Shown in pieces: positions 8,448 to 16,191 of a stretch of DNA of 21,873 nucleotides (within the stretch, counting starts at the first letter, position 1; each line of letters starts with the position of its first letter). The stretch covers positions 1 through 21,873 of the forward strand of contig CAZHOV010000097.1 in the NCBI GenBank assembly GCA_964534315.1, read 5' to 3'. This DNA comes from CAZHOV01 sp964534315 (GTDB taxonomy: Bacteria; Bacteroidota; Bacteroidia; Chitinophagales; Saprospiraceae). The notes under the pieces were generated by a model. That model had not been told where the DNA came from. It did no database searches and saw nothing but the letters and a program-made list of their open reading frames with translations. A program made the translations under genes and the position numbers.

Positions 8448-11087
8448 ATGTCAGAGGGTTACTCATATCCAGATTTTAAAAAATACAAGTTCAGAGAACT
8501 TAAGGTATATGCTTCTACTGAATGGTTGGCTGATAATAAAAAGAAATATCGCCAGGTATTCGATCGGTACGAAACCACTTATATCTATGCCGAACTCTCT
8601 TTTTTTAATAAACTCTTTGATGAGGAAGACTGGGAAATTGATATTGAACTCAAGTGTTTCTCCCTAAAAAAAGGAAGGAAAGAGATCTGCTCTCTTCCTT
8701 TCCGACGGAAGGTGAGCAAATATGACAGCGTTGTCTACATTAGGGAAGGTTGGGGTAATAAGAGGGAAGGCGCATTTTGGAAGAAAGGAACATATTACTG
8801 GGAAGCCTGGATCGAAGGAGAAAAGGTGGCTACTAAATACTTCTATGTTGAAGATGCCGGAAAAGACCTGGAACATGGCCAAAACCCCTATCTAGAGGTG
8901 CAATCTTTGCGGCTCTATGAAGGGCCTTACGATGACGTTAGCGAAGATGATCGCATTTACTTTAAAAAATTTAGTAGCGAAGAAACCCGATATATATATG
9001 CCGAGATCTTGCTGAAAAACCAAAATATCGGTAAAAGTTGGCAGTGCGAACTATTTACCAAGTTTTACAATGACGCCCGTGAACTTAAAGGACAAGTGGT
9101 GCGTCTGCAACGAGTGGAGCGCAAAGATGAAATCATCAAGATAACAGCGGGCTGGGGCTCTAACGTTAAAGGCTCTTGGCGAAAAGACCGATATACGGCA
9201 GAGTTGGTGTTTATGGACAAACTACTGGCGATCATCCCCTTCGATGTGGAAGAAGAATTCGAAGATGGTATCCCAGGCGTTTTTCTACCTGACAGACAAG
9301 CACCCATTGTCCTGACTCCTGAAGAGGACGTCAACGAAACCTTTGAAGACGTCATGAAACGATTGGACGCGCTAATCGGCCTCAAAGAGATCAAAGTGCG
9401 TGTCCGCAACCATGCCAAATATATACAGTTTTTACAACTGCGAAAAGAACTGGGCTTTATCGAGAAAGAAGAAATAAATGTCCACTCTGTCTTTATCGGA
9501 AATCCGGGAACGGGTAAAACAACCGTTGCTGGTATGATGGGCAAATTATACAAAAAAATGGGGCTCCTCTCTAAAGGACATGTCCATGAAGTTGATCGCG
9601 TTGACCTGGTAGGTGAATACATCGGACAAACAGCTCCCAAAGTGAAAGAAGCAATTGAAAAAGCACGCGGTGGCGTCCTTTTTATCGACGAAGCTTACTC
9701 GCTTGCCCGCTCTAATGACGATAGCAAAGACTTTGGCCGGGAGGTGATCGAAATTTTGGTTAAAGAAATGTCGAACGGAAAAGGCGATATGGCTGTGATC
9801 GTAGCCGGCTATCCTAAAGAAATGAAACACTTCCTCGATTCTAACCCCGGCCTCAAATCCAGATTTAAGATCTATTTTGAATTTCCGGATTACCTGCCTC
9901 AGGAATTATCGAGGATCGCTGATTATGCAGCTACTGAAAAAAGCGTAAAGCTAACCTATAAGGCAAAAGATAAACTCGACGAAATTATTACCGGGGCCTT
10001 CCGTAACCGGGATCGCTCTTTTGGGAATGCCCGCTTCGTTTATGATCTTATCGAGGATGCGAAAATAAATCTGGGACTCCGAATCATGTCTCAAGAAGAT
10101 CCGAAGTCTAAACCGCTGGGAGAATTGGAAACGATCGAATTGGAAGATGTCGATAAGATTAATATCAAGCCCAAAAAAGAACTTCCGGATATCCCGGTCG
10201 ACCATTACCTGCTAGAATCCTCCCTGCATGAACTCGATGACCTGATCGGTATGGAAAATGTCAAAGAACAAATCCATGAACTGGTACGGTTGGTTCAATA
10301 CTATCGGGAAACAGGTAAAGATGTACTCAATAGTTTTTTCCTCCATACCGTATTTATCGGTAATCCCGGCACTGGTAAGACGACGGTAGCGCGGATTTTG
10401 ACTAAAATCTATAAAGCGCTCGGTATTCTCGAACGAGGTCATATGATCGAAACTGACCGTCAAGGCCTGGTAGCTGGCTATGTCGGCCAAACCGCCATCA
10501 AAACAGCGGAAAAGATCGATGAAGCCATGGGCGGCGTCCTCTTTATTGATGAAGCTTACTCTCTGACTATGCGCACTTCCGGGCAAGGAGACTTTGGCGA
10601 TGAAGCTATACAAACACTTCTCAAACGTATGGAAGATCACCGCGGAGCATTTTTTGTCTTCGTTGCTGGTTATCCCGACAATATGGAAGCTTTCCTCAAA
10701 GCTAACCCCGGCTTGAACTCCAGATTCGATAAGGTCCTGAAATTTGAAGATTACCATCCTCAGGAATTGCTTCAGATCGCTAAATTGATGATCGAACAGA
10801 AAAATATGCAAATCGATCCTAAAGCAGAGGCTTATCTTAAAGAATACCTTAATTTTCAATATGAATATAGGGATAAGTACTTTGGTAATGCGCGGACAGT
10901 CCGTAATGTGGTAAATGAAATTATTAAAAATCAAAATCTACGGCTCGCAGGACTGGCTATAGCCAAACGGGCAAAAGAAGATGATAGCCTGATTACAATA
11001 AAAGATGTAGAGCTCCTTAAAATGGATAAGTCCGGATTTGTATTTAATAAACAATCTATTGGTTTCCGAAATAAAGCTGGCGCTTAA
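8448..11087 (+). CDS. Double CbbX/SpoVK-like AAA+ ATPase with duplicated N-terminal modules
   Basis: 879 residues. Two AAA domains of the CbbX/CfxQ-SpoVK type are in tandem. The first has Walker A GNPGTGKT 351-358 and Walker B GGVLFIDEAYSL from 408; the second has Walker A at 638-645 and Walker B GGVLFIDEAYSL from 695. Both keep the conserved GYxGQT pore-region motif (GEYIGQTA in the first, AGYVGQTA in the second), so both look active. Residues about 14-135 and 148-272 are two copies of an unrecognised beta-rich module, each with a YIYAE strand and a later GWG turn. CbbX proteins remodel Rubisco and related AAA domains occur in type VII secretion EccA, but no such partner is here. The ATG at 8448 is the only good start. 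It is divergent from the Clp-like gene, which suggests linked function; that is inference. Confidence 0.85.
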   Translation: MSEGYSYPDFKKYKFRELKVYASTEWLADNKKKYRQVFDRYETTYIYAELSFFNKLFDEEDWEIDIELKCFSLKKGRKEICSLPFRRKVSKYDSVVYIREGWGNKREGAFWKKGTYYWEAWIEGEKVATKYFYVEDAGKDLEHGQNPYLEVQSLRLYEGPYDDVSEDDRIYFKKFSSEETRYIYAEILLKNQNIGKSWQCELFTKFYNDARELKGQVVRLQRVERKDEIIKITAGWGSNVKGSWRKDRYTAELVFMDKLLAIIPFDVEEEFEDGIPGVFLPDRQAPIVLTPEEDVNETFEDVMKRLDALIGLKEIKVRVRNHAKYIQFLQLRKELGFIEKEEINVHSVFIGNPGTGKTTVAGMMGKLYKKMGLLSKGHVHEVDRVDLVGEYIGQTAPKVKEAIEKARGGVLFIDEAYSLARSNDDSKDFGREVIEILVKEMSNGKGDMAVIVAGYPKEMKHFLDSNPGLKSRFKIYFEFPDYLPQELSRIADYAATEKSVKLTYKAKDKLDEIITGAFRNRDRSFGNARFVYDLIEDAKINLGLRIMSQEDPKSKPLGELETIELEDVDKINIKPKKELPDIPVDHYLLESSLHELDDLIGMENVKEQIHELVRLVQYYRETGKDVLNSFFLHTVFIGNPGTGKTTVARILTKIYKALGILERGHMIETDRQGLVAGYVGQTAIKTAEKIDEAMGGVLFIDEAYSLTMRTSGQGDFGDEAIQTLLKRMEDHRGAFFVFVAGYPDNMEAFLKANPGLNSRFDKVLKFEDYHPQELLQIAKLMIEQKNMQIDPKAEAYLKEYLNFQYEYRDKYFGNARTVRNVVNEIIKNQNLRLAGLAIAKRAKEDDSLITIKDVELLKMDKSGFVFNKQSIGFRNKAGA

Positions 11088-11111
11088 TATACCTTGCATC
11101 CTCCAATTCAC

Positions 11112-12206
11112 ATGATCGCCTTTGATATTCCTTATCCCCCCAATTATGGAGGCGTTATTGATGTTTTTTATAAGTTACAGGCATTGCACGACCTTGGCGT
11201 ACCCGTCATTCTTCACTGCTTTCAGTATGGAGAAGGCCGTCCGTCTGTAGAATTAGAACGCATTACCGCCAATGTGTTCTACTACCCGCGCAATCGCCAG
11301 CCTCTACAGGTCCTTAGCGCCATCCCTTTCATCGTATTATCCCGAAAAATCCCGGAGCTCATGCACAACCTGGAAGATGACGATTATCCTATTCTATTTG
11401 AAGGGGTACATTGCTCTGGATTTATCGATCATCCTGCACTTGCTCACCGTAGCAAATGGGTGCGCATGCACAATATTGAATGGCAGTATTACCGCAATTT
11501 ATCAAGACTGGAAAAGAATACTATTAAAAAAACCTTTTTCTATCAAGAATCTATTAAACTCTATCGCTATGAAAAGCGGGTCTTAAAACATGCAGACCGG
11601 ATTTTTACTATTTCTCCCAATGATCAACAGTATTATAAAAAAAGACATAGTAGGGTAACCCTAATTCCGCCTTTTCATGGTCTTTACGAAGTAAATTCGA
11701 AATTGGGGAAGGGCGATTATGCGCTTTTTCACGGCAAGTTAAGCGTGATGGATAACGAACGGGCGGCGATATTTCTAATCAAAGATATTTTTTCAAAAAT
11801 AAATTTTCCCCTTATAGTTGCAGGATTAAATCCTTCCGAACGCTTGCAGAAACTCGCTGCTAAATATCCAAATGTAGAAATACGCGCCAACCTCTCTAGC
11901 GAACAAATGAGTGCATTGATCTCCGATGCTCATATTCAACTGCTTTTCACCAATATAACAGATGGTATGAAGCTAAAACTGCTTTATGCTCTTTTTGATG
12001 GAAGACATTGTGTTGCCAATGCAAAAATGGTCATGAAAACCGGTTTGGAAACACTCTGTCATATTGTCGATTCAAAAGATACCTCGCGAGAGAAGATTCT
12101 TGAACTGATTAACCTCCCATTTTTAGAACAAGAAATTGACGAAAGAAAAAACGTTTTATTCCCTAAATATTCGGATATCGAGAACGCCAAAAAACTATTC
12201 GATTGA
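11112..12206 (+). CDS. GT-B fold glycosyltransferase (GT1/GT4-like)
   Basis: About 364 residues from ATG 11112. It begins MIAFDIPYPPNYGG, the nucleotide-sugar glycosyltransferase N-terminal strand and glycine-rich turn. It also has a HNIEWQYY motif after the first Rossmann half and, in the second half, an FHGKLS strand and VAGLNPSE as expected for GT-B enzymes. The classical E-x7-E motif of GT4 is not clear, so sugar donor and acceptor are unknown. A TTG at 11094 gives six more residues (MHPPIH) and cannot be excluded; I prefer the ATG because TTG starts are rare here. It starts 24 bases after the AAA gene stop, so co-transcription is likely. A hairpin follows at 12215-12236. Confidence 0.8.
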   Translation: MIAFDIPYPPNYGGVIDVFYKLQALHDLGVPVILHCFQYGEGRPSVELERITANVFYYPRNRQPLQVLSAIPFIVLSRKIPELMHNLEDDDYPILFEGVHCSGFIDHPALAHRSKWVRMHNIEWQYYRNLSRLEKNTIKKTFFYQESIKLYRYEKRVLKHADRIFTISPNDQQYYKKRHSRVTLIPPFHGLYEVNSKLGKGDYALFHGKLSVMDNERAAIFLIKDIFSKINFPLIVAGLNPSERLQKLAAKYPNVEIRANLSSEQMSALISDAHIQLLFTNITDGMKLKLLYALFDGRHCVANAKMVMKTGLETLCHIVDSKDTSREKILELINLPFLEQEIDERKNVLFPKYSDIENAKKLFD

Positions 12207-12214
12207 AAAACCTC

Positions 12215-12236
12215 ACTTTCAGTGAAAACTGAAAGT
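12215..12236. other. Perfect 9-bp hairpin with GAAA loop before mqnE
   Basis: ACTTTCAGT (12215-12223), loop GAAA, ACTGAAAGT (12228-12236). It lies 8 bases after the glycosyltransferase stop and covers the position expected for the -33 element of the mqnE promoter. There is no T-run after it on the plus strand, so it is not a standard terminator; it may be an operator or an mRNA 3'-end stabiliser. Confidence 0.6.
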
Positions 12237-12250
12237 TGCGAAAGTTGTTA

Positions 12251-12258
12251 TACCTTTG
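12251..12258 (+). promoter_or_regulatory. Probable -7 box of mqnE
   Basis: TACCTTTG is an exact TAnnTTTG match, 24 bases before the mqnE ATG. The -33 position (12228-12231, ACTG, 19-bp spacer) matches only partly and lies in the hairpin. This box also argues against the upstream TTG at 12256 as a start codon. Confidence 0.55.
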
Positions 12259-12282
12259 CATGATAATCGAAAAAGAATAAAA

Positions 12283-13476
12283 ATGGCTAATCAATTAGAA
12301 TTGTTTTTAAAGGATAATACTACTTCAAAGGAAGAACGTCGGATTGCTGAAAAGGTGATAGCTGAAGAGCGGATAACAGTGGAAGAAGGGCTGCATCTCT
12401 TCGAAGATGCCAGCGTCGGATTTGTAGGCGCCCTGGCCAACCATATTCGTGAAAAAAAGCATGGTGACCGCACGTACTTCAACCGTAATTTCCACCTCGA
12501 ACCCACCAACGTGTGTCTCTACACCTGTACGTTTTGTTCTTACTCCCGCCTCATTAAAAAAAGAGAGGAAGGTTGGGAATATACGAAAGAAGAAATGATG
12601 GATATCATCAAGCAATACGATGATCAACCCGTCACAGAAGTACATATTGTTGGAGGAGTATTACCTCAGTACGACCTTGAATTTTACACCGATCTGTTTC
12701 GCACTATTAAAGAACACCGGCCCGATCTCCATGTGAAAGCACTGACGCCGGTCGAATACCACTATATTTTCAAGAAGGCCAAAGTAAGTTATGAAGAAGG
12801 TATGCGACAGATTAAAGAATCGGGAGTAGATTCTATGCCCGGGGGAGGAGCTGAAATTTTCCATCCTGAAATCCGCGATCAAATCGCCGGGGGAAAGTGT
12901 TCTGGCGACCAATGGCTTCGTATTCATGAAATCTGGCACGAATTGGACATGCGTTCAAATGCAACTATGCTCTATGGCCATATCGAAAACTTCAATCACC
13001 GCATTCATCACCTGGAAGAACTGAGAAAGCTTCAGGATAAAACAGGCGGATTCCAGACGTTTATTCCGCTTAAATTTCGTAACCAAAACAATCAAATGTC
13101 TCATGTTCCGGAATCTACGGTAATCGAAGATCTGAGGAATTATGCCATCAGCCGGATCTATTTGGATAATTTTGATCACATAAAAGCATATTGGCCTATG
13201 ATCGGGCGGGAAATTGCTCAATTGTCTTTAGCCTTTGGGGTTAACGATATTGACGGTACGATAGATGATACGACTAAAATCTATTCAATGGCCGGAGCTG
13301 AGGAACAGTCACCCTCTCTTACCACCGAACAGTTAGTAAAAATGATCCGAAATGTGGGCCGCCAAGCCATCGAGCGAGATACCCTCTACAACGTAGTCAA
13401 AGATTATACCGATGTCCAATTCGAATCCGATAAACACTATCGGGGGTACCTGTCTCTACCGGTCGTTAATAACTAA
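12283..13476 (+). CDS. mqnE: Aminofutalosine synthase, radical SAM
   Basis: 397 residues from ATG 12283. MqnE joins 3-[(1-carboxyvinyl)oxy]benzoate to the adenosyl part of S-adenosylmethionine to make aminofutalosine, the second step of the futalosine menaquinone pathway. The 4Fe-4S cluster cysteines are Cys78, Cys82 and Cys85 (CxxxCxxC in NVCLYTCTFCSY). MPGGGAEIFHP and YGHIEN are motifs of the MqnE/MqnC family, and the later AYWPMIG stretch fits MqnE rather than MqnC. The start is fixed by the -7 box at 12251 and an A-rich leader. A histidine phosphatase and mqnA follow in the same direction, so this is one menaquinone gene cluster; mqnB, mqnC and mqnD are not in the window. Confidence 0.93.
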   Translation: MANQLELFLKDNTTSKEERRIAEKVIAEERITVEEGLHLFEDASVGFVGALANHIREKKHGDRTYFNRNFHLEPTNVCLYTCTFCSYSRLIKKREEGWEYTKEEMMDIIKQYDDQPVTEVHIVGGVLPQYDLEFYTDLFRTIKEHRPDLHVKALTPVEYHYIFKKAKVSYEEGMRQIKESGVDSMPGGGAEIFHPEIRDQIAGGKCSGDQWLRIHEIWHELDMRSNATMLYGHIENFNHRIHHLEELRKLQDKTGGFQTFIPLKFRNQNNQMSHVPESTVIEDLRNYAISRIYLDNFDHIKAYWPMIGREIAQLSLAFGVNDIDGTIDDTTKIYSMAGAEEQSPSLTTEQLVKMIRNVGRQAIERDTLYNVVKDYTDVQFESDKHYRGYLSLPVVNN

Positions 13477-13545
13477 CCAAAAGCAATTTCTAAAATCCAT
13501 GAATTGCTCTCAAAAAAATAATTGCTGCTCAATATCATACCGCTT

Positions 13546-14181
13546 ATGAATAAAACCATTTATCTATTCCGCCATGCGGAAACCGAGTATAACAGAAAGC
13601 GCATCATCCAGGGAAGTGGCATTGACGCTCCCCTGAATGAAATGGGGAAGGCGCAGGCTCTGGCTTTCTTTAAAAAACATGGAGCTATCGAATTCGATGC
13701 TGTTTTGACTTCCTCCCTGATCCGTACTCATCAGACTGCACGGCCCTTTATCGATAAAGGCTTGATATGGGAGCAGTTTGCAGATATTAACGAGATCAAC
13801 TGGGGCGATCATGAAGGCAAAAAAAGCGAGCCATGGATGATGGAAGACTATGAGCGCATGAAAGCGGAATGGCGCAACGGTAACTATGATGCGCGGCTGG
13901 CCAATGGTGAAAGTGCCAGAGAACTTTCAGACCGGGTGTTGCGTTTCATTACTCATTTGAAAACCCGCAAAGAAAATAGATTGCTCGTATGTTCACATGG
14001 ACGGACCATGCGTTGTATCATGTGCCATATCAAGGGAGAAGAAGTAAGTGAAATGGATAACTACCACCATAAAAATACTGGTCTATATATTATCCATCAA
14101 AAAGACGGGCGTTTTGAAGTGGAAGTTGAAAATGATACCAGTCATCTGGATTTTGTTGATCATTTTTTAATGAATACATGA
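13546..14181 (+). CDS. Histidine phosphatase (phosphoglycerate mutase family)
   Basis: 211 residues from ATG 13546. It has the RHAET phosphohistidine motif with His10, an arginine at Arg60 in SSLIRTHQTA, and a second histidine, His151, in CSHGRT. These are the catalytic residues of the branch-1 histidine phosphatases. Family members act on phosphosugars, alpha-ribazole phosphate or other small phosphates, and the substrate cannot be read from sequence. Its stop overlaps the mqnA start by 4 bases (ATGA), so it is translationally linked to menaquinone synthesis. A TTG at 13522 would add eight residues before the motif and is less likely. A direct role in the futalosine route is unproven. Confidence 0.88.
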   Translation: MNKTIYLFRHAETEYNRKRIIQGSGIDAPLNEMGKAQALAFFKKHGAIEFDAVLTSSLIRTHQTARPFIDKGLIWEQFADINEINWGDHEGKKSEPWMMEDYERMKAEWRNGNYDARLANGESARELSDRVLRFITHLKTRKENRLLVCSHGRTMRCIMCHIKGEEVSEMDNYHHKNTGLYIIHQKDGRFEVEVENDTSHLDFVDHFLMNT

Positions 14182-14960
14182 GAAAATACAATATAGTAGC
14201 CGTAAGTTATCTGAATACTAAGCCATTGCTGTATGGCTTATTTAAAACAGGGTTAGAGGAACGGATTCGTCTGAGACTTGAGATTCCCTCGAAATGTGCC
14301 GATCTGCTTATCAGCGGAGAAGCGGATATGGGGTTGGTACCTGTTGCCACTATACCGCATCTTTCCACACCAAAGATTATGTCGGAGTTCTGCATCGGAT
14401 CGACCGGACCAGTCAAGACAGTTTGTGTGGCCGGAGATGTGCCGGTTGAAAAGATGGAAACGATTTACCTGGACTTCCATTCCCGGACATCCGTTGAGCT
14501 GGTCAAATTATTATTAAAAGACCACTGGAAAGTAAATCCGAAGCTGGTTCATGCTCATCAGGGCTTTGAAAGTAAGATTCAAGGAAAGATAGGCGGTCTC
14601 ATTATTGGTGATCGCGCTATTGGCCTAGATGAGGAGTACGAATATGTCTACGACCTGGGGGCCGTTTGGGATCAATATGCCAATTTACCGTTCGTTTTTG
14701 CGGCGTGGATTAGCAATAACGAGATCGAAGAAGATTTTTTAGAAGACTTTAACCGGGCAATGGCGGTAGGGATTGATTATATACCTCAGCTTATGTACCT
14801 GATGCCCCGGCCAAATCCCAATTTTGATCTGGAAGCCTATTTTATGCAAAATATTAGTTATCAGTTGGATGAGGAAAAGCAAAAGGGATTGACAAAATTT
14901 TTGACCCATCTGGGCGTAACCCGTATCCCTGAATTCCGTAAAGGAAAGTTGAATGTTTGA
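14178..14960 (+). CDS. mqnA: Chorismate dehydratase
   Basis: 260 residues. MqnA converts chorismate to 3-[(1-carboxyvinyl)oxy]benzoate, the first committed step of futalosine-dependent menaquinone synthesis. The sequence has the periplasmic-binding-protein-like fold start VAVSYLNTKPLLYGL, the GEADMGLVPVATIP segment, the FHSRTSVELVKLLL loop and GLIIGDRAI, all typical of MqnA; length is as expected. The start ATG overlaps the preceding stop. About 70 bases of gap separate it from the cysteine leader peptide. Together with mqnE it shows that this organism uses the futalosine rather than the MenFDHCEB route. Confidence 0.95.
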   Translation: MRKYNIVAVSYLNTKPLLYGLFKTGLEERIRLRLEIPSKCADLLISGEADMGLVPVATIPHLSTPKIMSEFCIGSTGPVKTVCVAGDVPVEKMETIYLDFHSRTSVELVKLLLKDHWKVNPKLVHAHQGFESKIQGKIGGLIIGDRAIGLDEEYEYVYDLGAVWDQYANLPFVFAAWISNNEIEEDFLEDFNRAMAVGIDYIPQLMYLMPRPNPNFDLEAYFMQNISYQLDEEKQKGLTKFLTHLGVTRIPEFRKGKLNV

Positions 14961-14992
14961 TAGAAATTTATAATAAAAAATCCTGTTAAACT

Positions 14993-15024
14993 ATTGCAAA
15001 TATCAAATAAAAGTAATTTCTTTG
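14993..15024 (+). promoter_or_regulatory. Candidate promoter of the cysteine operon
   Basis: ATTG at 14993-14996 and TTTCTTTG at 15017-15024 match TTTG and TAnnTTTG with one mismatch each and a 20-bp spacer. Transcription would start near 15030, only a few bases before the leader ATG at 15033, so the leader peptide would be nearly leaderless. A start further upstream is possible. Confidence 0.4.
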
Positions 15025-15032
15025 ATCTCATA

Positions 15033-15119
15033 ATGAAAGAGCTATTTCCATATCAACTTTGTTGCTGTTGCTGTTGTTGTACCGTTTCGAAAGGAAGGGT
15101 TGGAATTACATTTTATTGA
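15033..15119 (+). CDS. Polycysteine leader peptide of a cysteine attenuator
   Basis: A 28-codon frame, ATG 15033 to TGA 15117-15119. It begins MKELFPYQL, then has seven consecutive cysteine codons (15060-15080, a mix of TGT and TGC), then a short TVSKGRVG tail. It ends 24 bases before a strong intrinsic terminator, and the terminator sits directly before cysM. This is the arrangement of amino-acid leader peptides such as those for his or trp operons: ribosomes stall on the cysteine run when Cys-tRNA is scarce. The bases 15084-15094 just after the cysteine run can pair with 15150-15161, the left arm of the terminator, giving an antiterminator. Polycysteine short frames ahead of cysteine genes are known in mycobacteria; I know of none described in Bacteroidota. 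Translation is inferred. Confidence 0.75.
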   Translation: MKELFPYQLCCCCCCCTVSKGRVGITFY

Positions 15120-15143
15120 CCGAATTGTCTTCATTAACACAAT

Positions 15144-15187
15144 AAAAAGCCTTTCCGAGATTGAACTTGGAAAGGCTTTTTTGTTTT
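15144..15187 (+). terminator. Attenuator terminator before cysM
   Basis: A5 plus GCCTTTCC (15144-15156) pairs perfectly with GGAAAGGC plus T5 (15169-15181). Inner wobble pairs extend the stem, and TTTTTTGTTTT follows. The stem is one of the strongest in the window. It lies between the leader peptide and the cysM start, so readthrough would be needed for operon expression. It could alternatively end mqnA transcription, but it is 184 bases away from that gene. Confidence 0.9.
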
Positions 15188-15205
15188 ATCAAAAACTATA
15201 ATCTC

Positions 15206-16126
15206 ATGATTTCTGCTATTGCTCAACCCATTATTCAGAAATTTTCCAATGTTGGAAAACTCATAGGTAACACACCTTTATACGAGTTGGAAAATGTTTA
15301 CCAAAAGCCTGGTGTACGCATTTTTGCCAAATTGGAGTGGCATCAACTGGGAGCCAGCGTAAAAGCCCGGGCCGCTTTTAATATTATCAAAGAAGCTGTT
15401 CTCAATAATCAGTTAAGCGACCAGAAGTGTTTGCTGGATGCTACCAGCGGTAATACCGGGATTGCCTATGCTGCTATTGGCGCAGCACTGGGTATACCGG
15501 TCCGCCTGTGCCTTCCGGAAAATGCTTCCAAAGAACGAAAGCAAATCCTGAGGTCGCTGGGAGCTGATCTCGTTTTTACTTCCCCCTTCGAAGCAACAGA
15601 CGGTGCGCAACGCGAAGCGCGGACTATCGTAGAAGCCTACCCCGATCAATACTACTACGCTGATCAGTACAGCAATCCCAATAACTGGAAAGCTCATTAT
15701 AAAACTACTTCCAGGGAGATATGGGAGCAGACGAATGGCCAGATCACCCACTTTGTAGCCGGCCTGGGTACTACCGGTACTTTTATTGGAACCACCAGAG
15801 GATTAAAGGCGCTGAATCCTGCTATCCAGTCTGTAGCGCTCCACCCAGACAACCCCATGCATGGACTGGAAGGGTGGAAACACCTGGATTCTGCCCTGGT
15901 TCCTCAAATTTATGACGATCAGGTGGCAGACCGAAATCTCGAAGTGGATACCCTGGAAGCCTACGATATGGCAAAAAAGATCGCCCGAAAAGAGGGAATT
16001 CAAGTGAGCCCATCGGCAGGAGCTAATCTGCTGGGAGCCATAAAGTTGGCGGAAACCATCGAGGAAGGTATTATTGTTACCACATTTGCCGATGATGCCA
16101 GTAAATATACAGATGCCCTCGGCTAG
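15206..16126 (+). CDS. cysM: Cysteine synthase, CysM type (PLP)
   Basis: 306 residues from ATG 15206, a fold-type II PLP enzyme that makes the cysteine C-S bond. It has the N-terminal IGNTPLYEL motif, the PLP lysine Lys53 in GASVKARAA, the SGNTG substrate loop and the phosphate-binding AGLGTTGT loop. The usual Lys-Asp-Arg after the lysine is Lys-Ala-Arg here. In M. tuberculosis CysM uses O-phosphoserine plus the CysO thiocarboxylate; the mec, cysO and moeZ genes just downstream point to that role. The arginine that binds the phosphate of O-phosphoserine in the mycobacterial enzyme is not clearly conserved in HPDNPMHGL, so the activated serine used is uncertain. Using the TTG at 15161 would place the start inside the terminator, so I reject it. 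Confidence 0.9.
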   Translation: MISAIAQPIIQKFSNVGKLIGNTPLYELENVYQKPGVRIFAKLEWHQLGASVKARAAFNIIKEAVLNNQLSDQKCLLDATSGNTGIAYAAIGAALGIPVRLCLPENASKERKQILRSLGADLVFTSPFEATDGAQREARTIVEAYPDQYYYADQYSNPNNWKAHYKTTSREIWEQTNGQITHFVAGLGTTGTFIGTTRGLKALNPAIQSVALHPDNPMHGLEGWKHLDSALVPQIYDDQVADRNLEVDTLEAYDMAKKIARKEGIQVSPSAGANLLGAIKLAETIEEGIIVTTFADDASKYTDALG

Positions 16127-16191
16127 CCGCTGTGAGGTTCATCTGAACTTAAAATGATTCTAGCTATTTACAGTCAACAAAAATACATCTC

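Noticed and set aside
10212..10934. Minus-strand frame of 240 codons inside the CbbX-like gene
   Set aside because: Antisense to a conserved AAA domain, no recognisable motifs; a shadow frame. The same holds for the 191-codon frame at 9065-9640.
12256..12282. TTG at 12256 as the mqnE start
   Set aside because: It overlaps the -7 box at 12251-12258, so it cannot be in the mRNA from that promoter.
15060..15080. Cysteine run explained as a plain trinucleotide repeat
   Set aside because: The TGT/TGC run could be a microsatellite, but it is in frame with an ATG and stop, mixes both codons, and sits with a terminator directly before a cysteine synthase gene, so I favour the leader-peptide reading.
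15161..15205. TTG at 15161 as the cysM start
   Set aside because: It lies in the loop of the terminator; the ATG at 15206 gives a protein starting at the expected position of the family.
16120..16129. 10-bp palindrome CGGCTAGCCG at the cysM stop codon
   Set aside because: No room for a loop and no conserved site known to me; likely chance.
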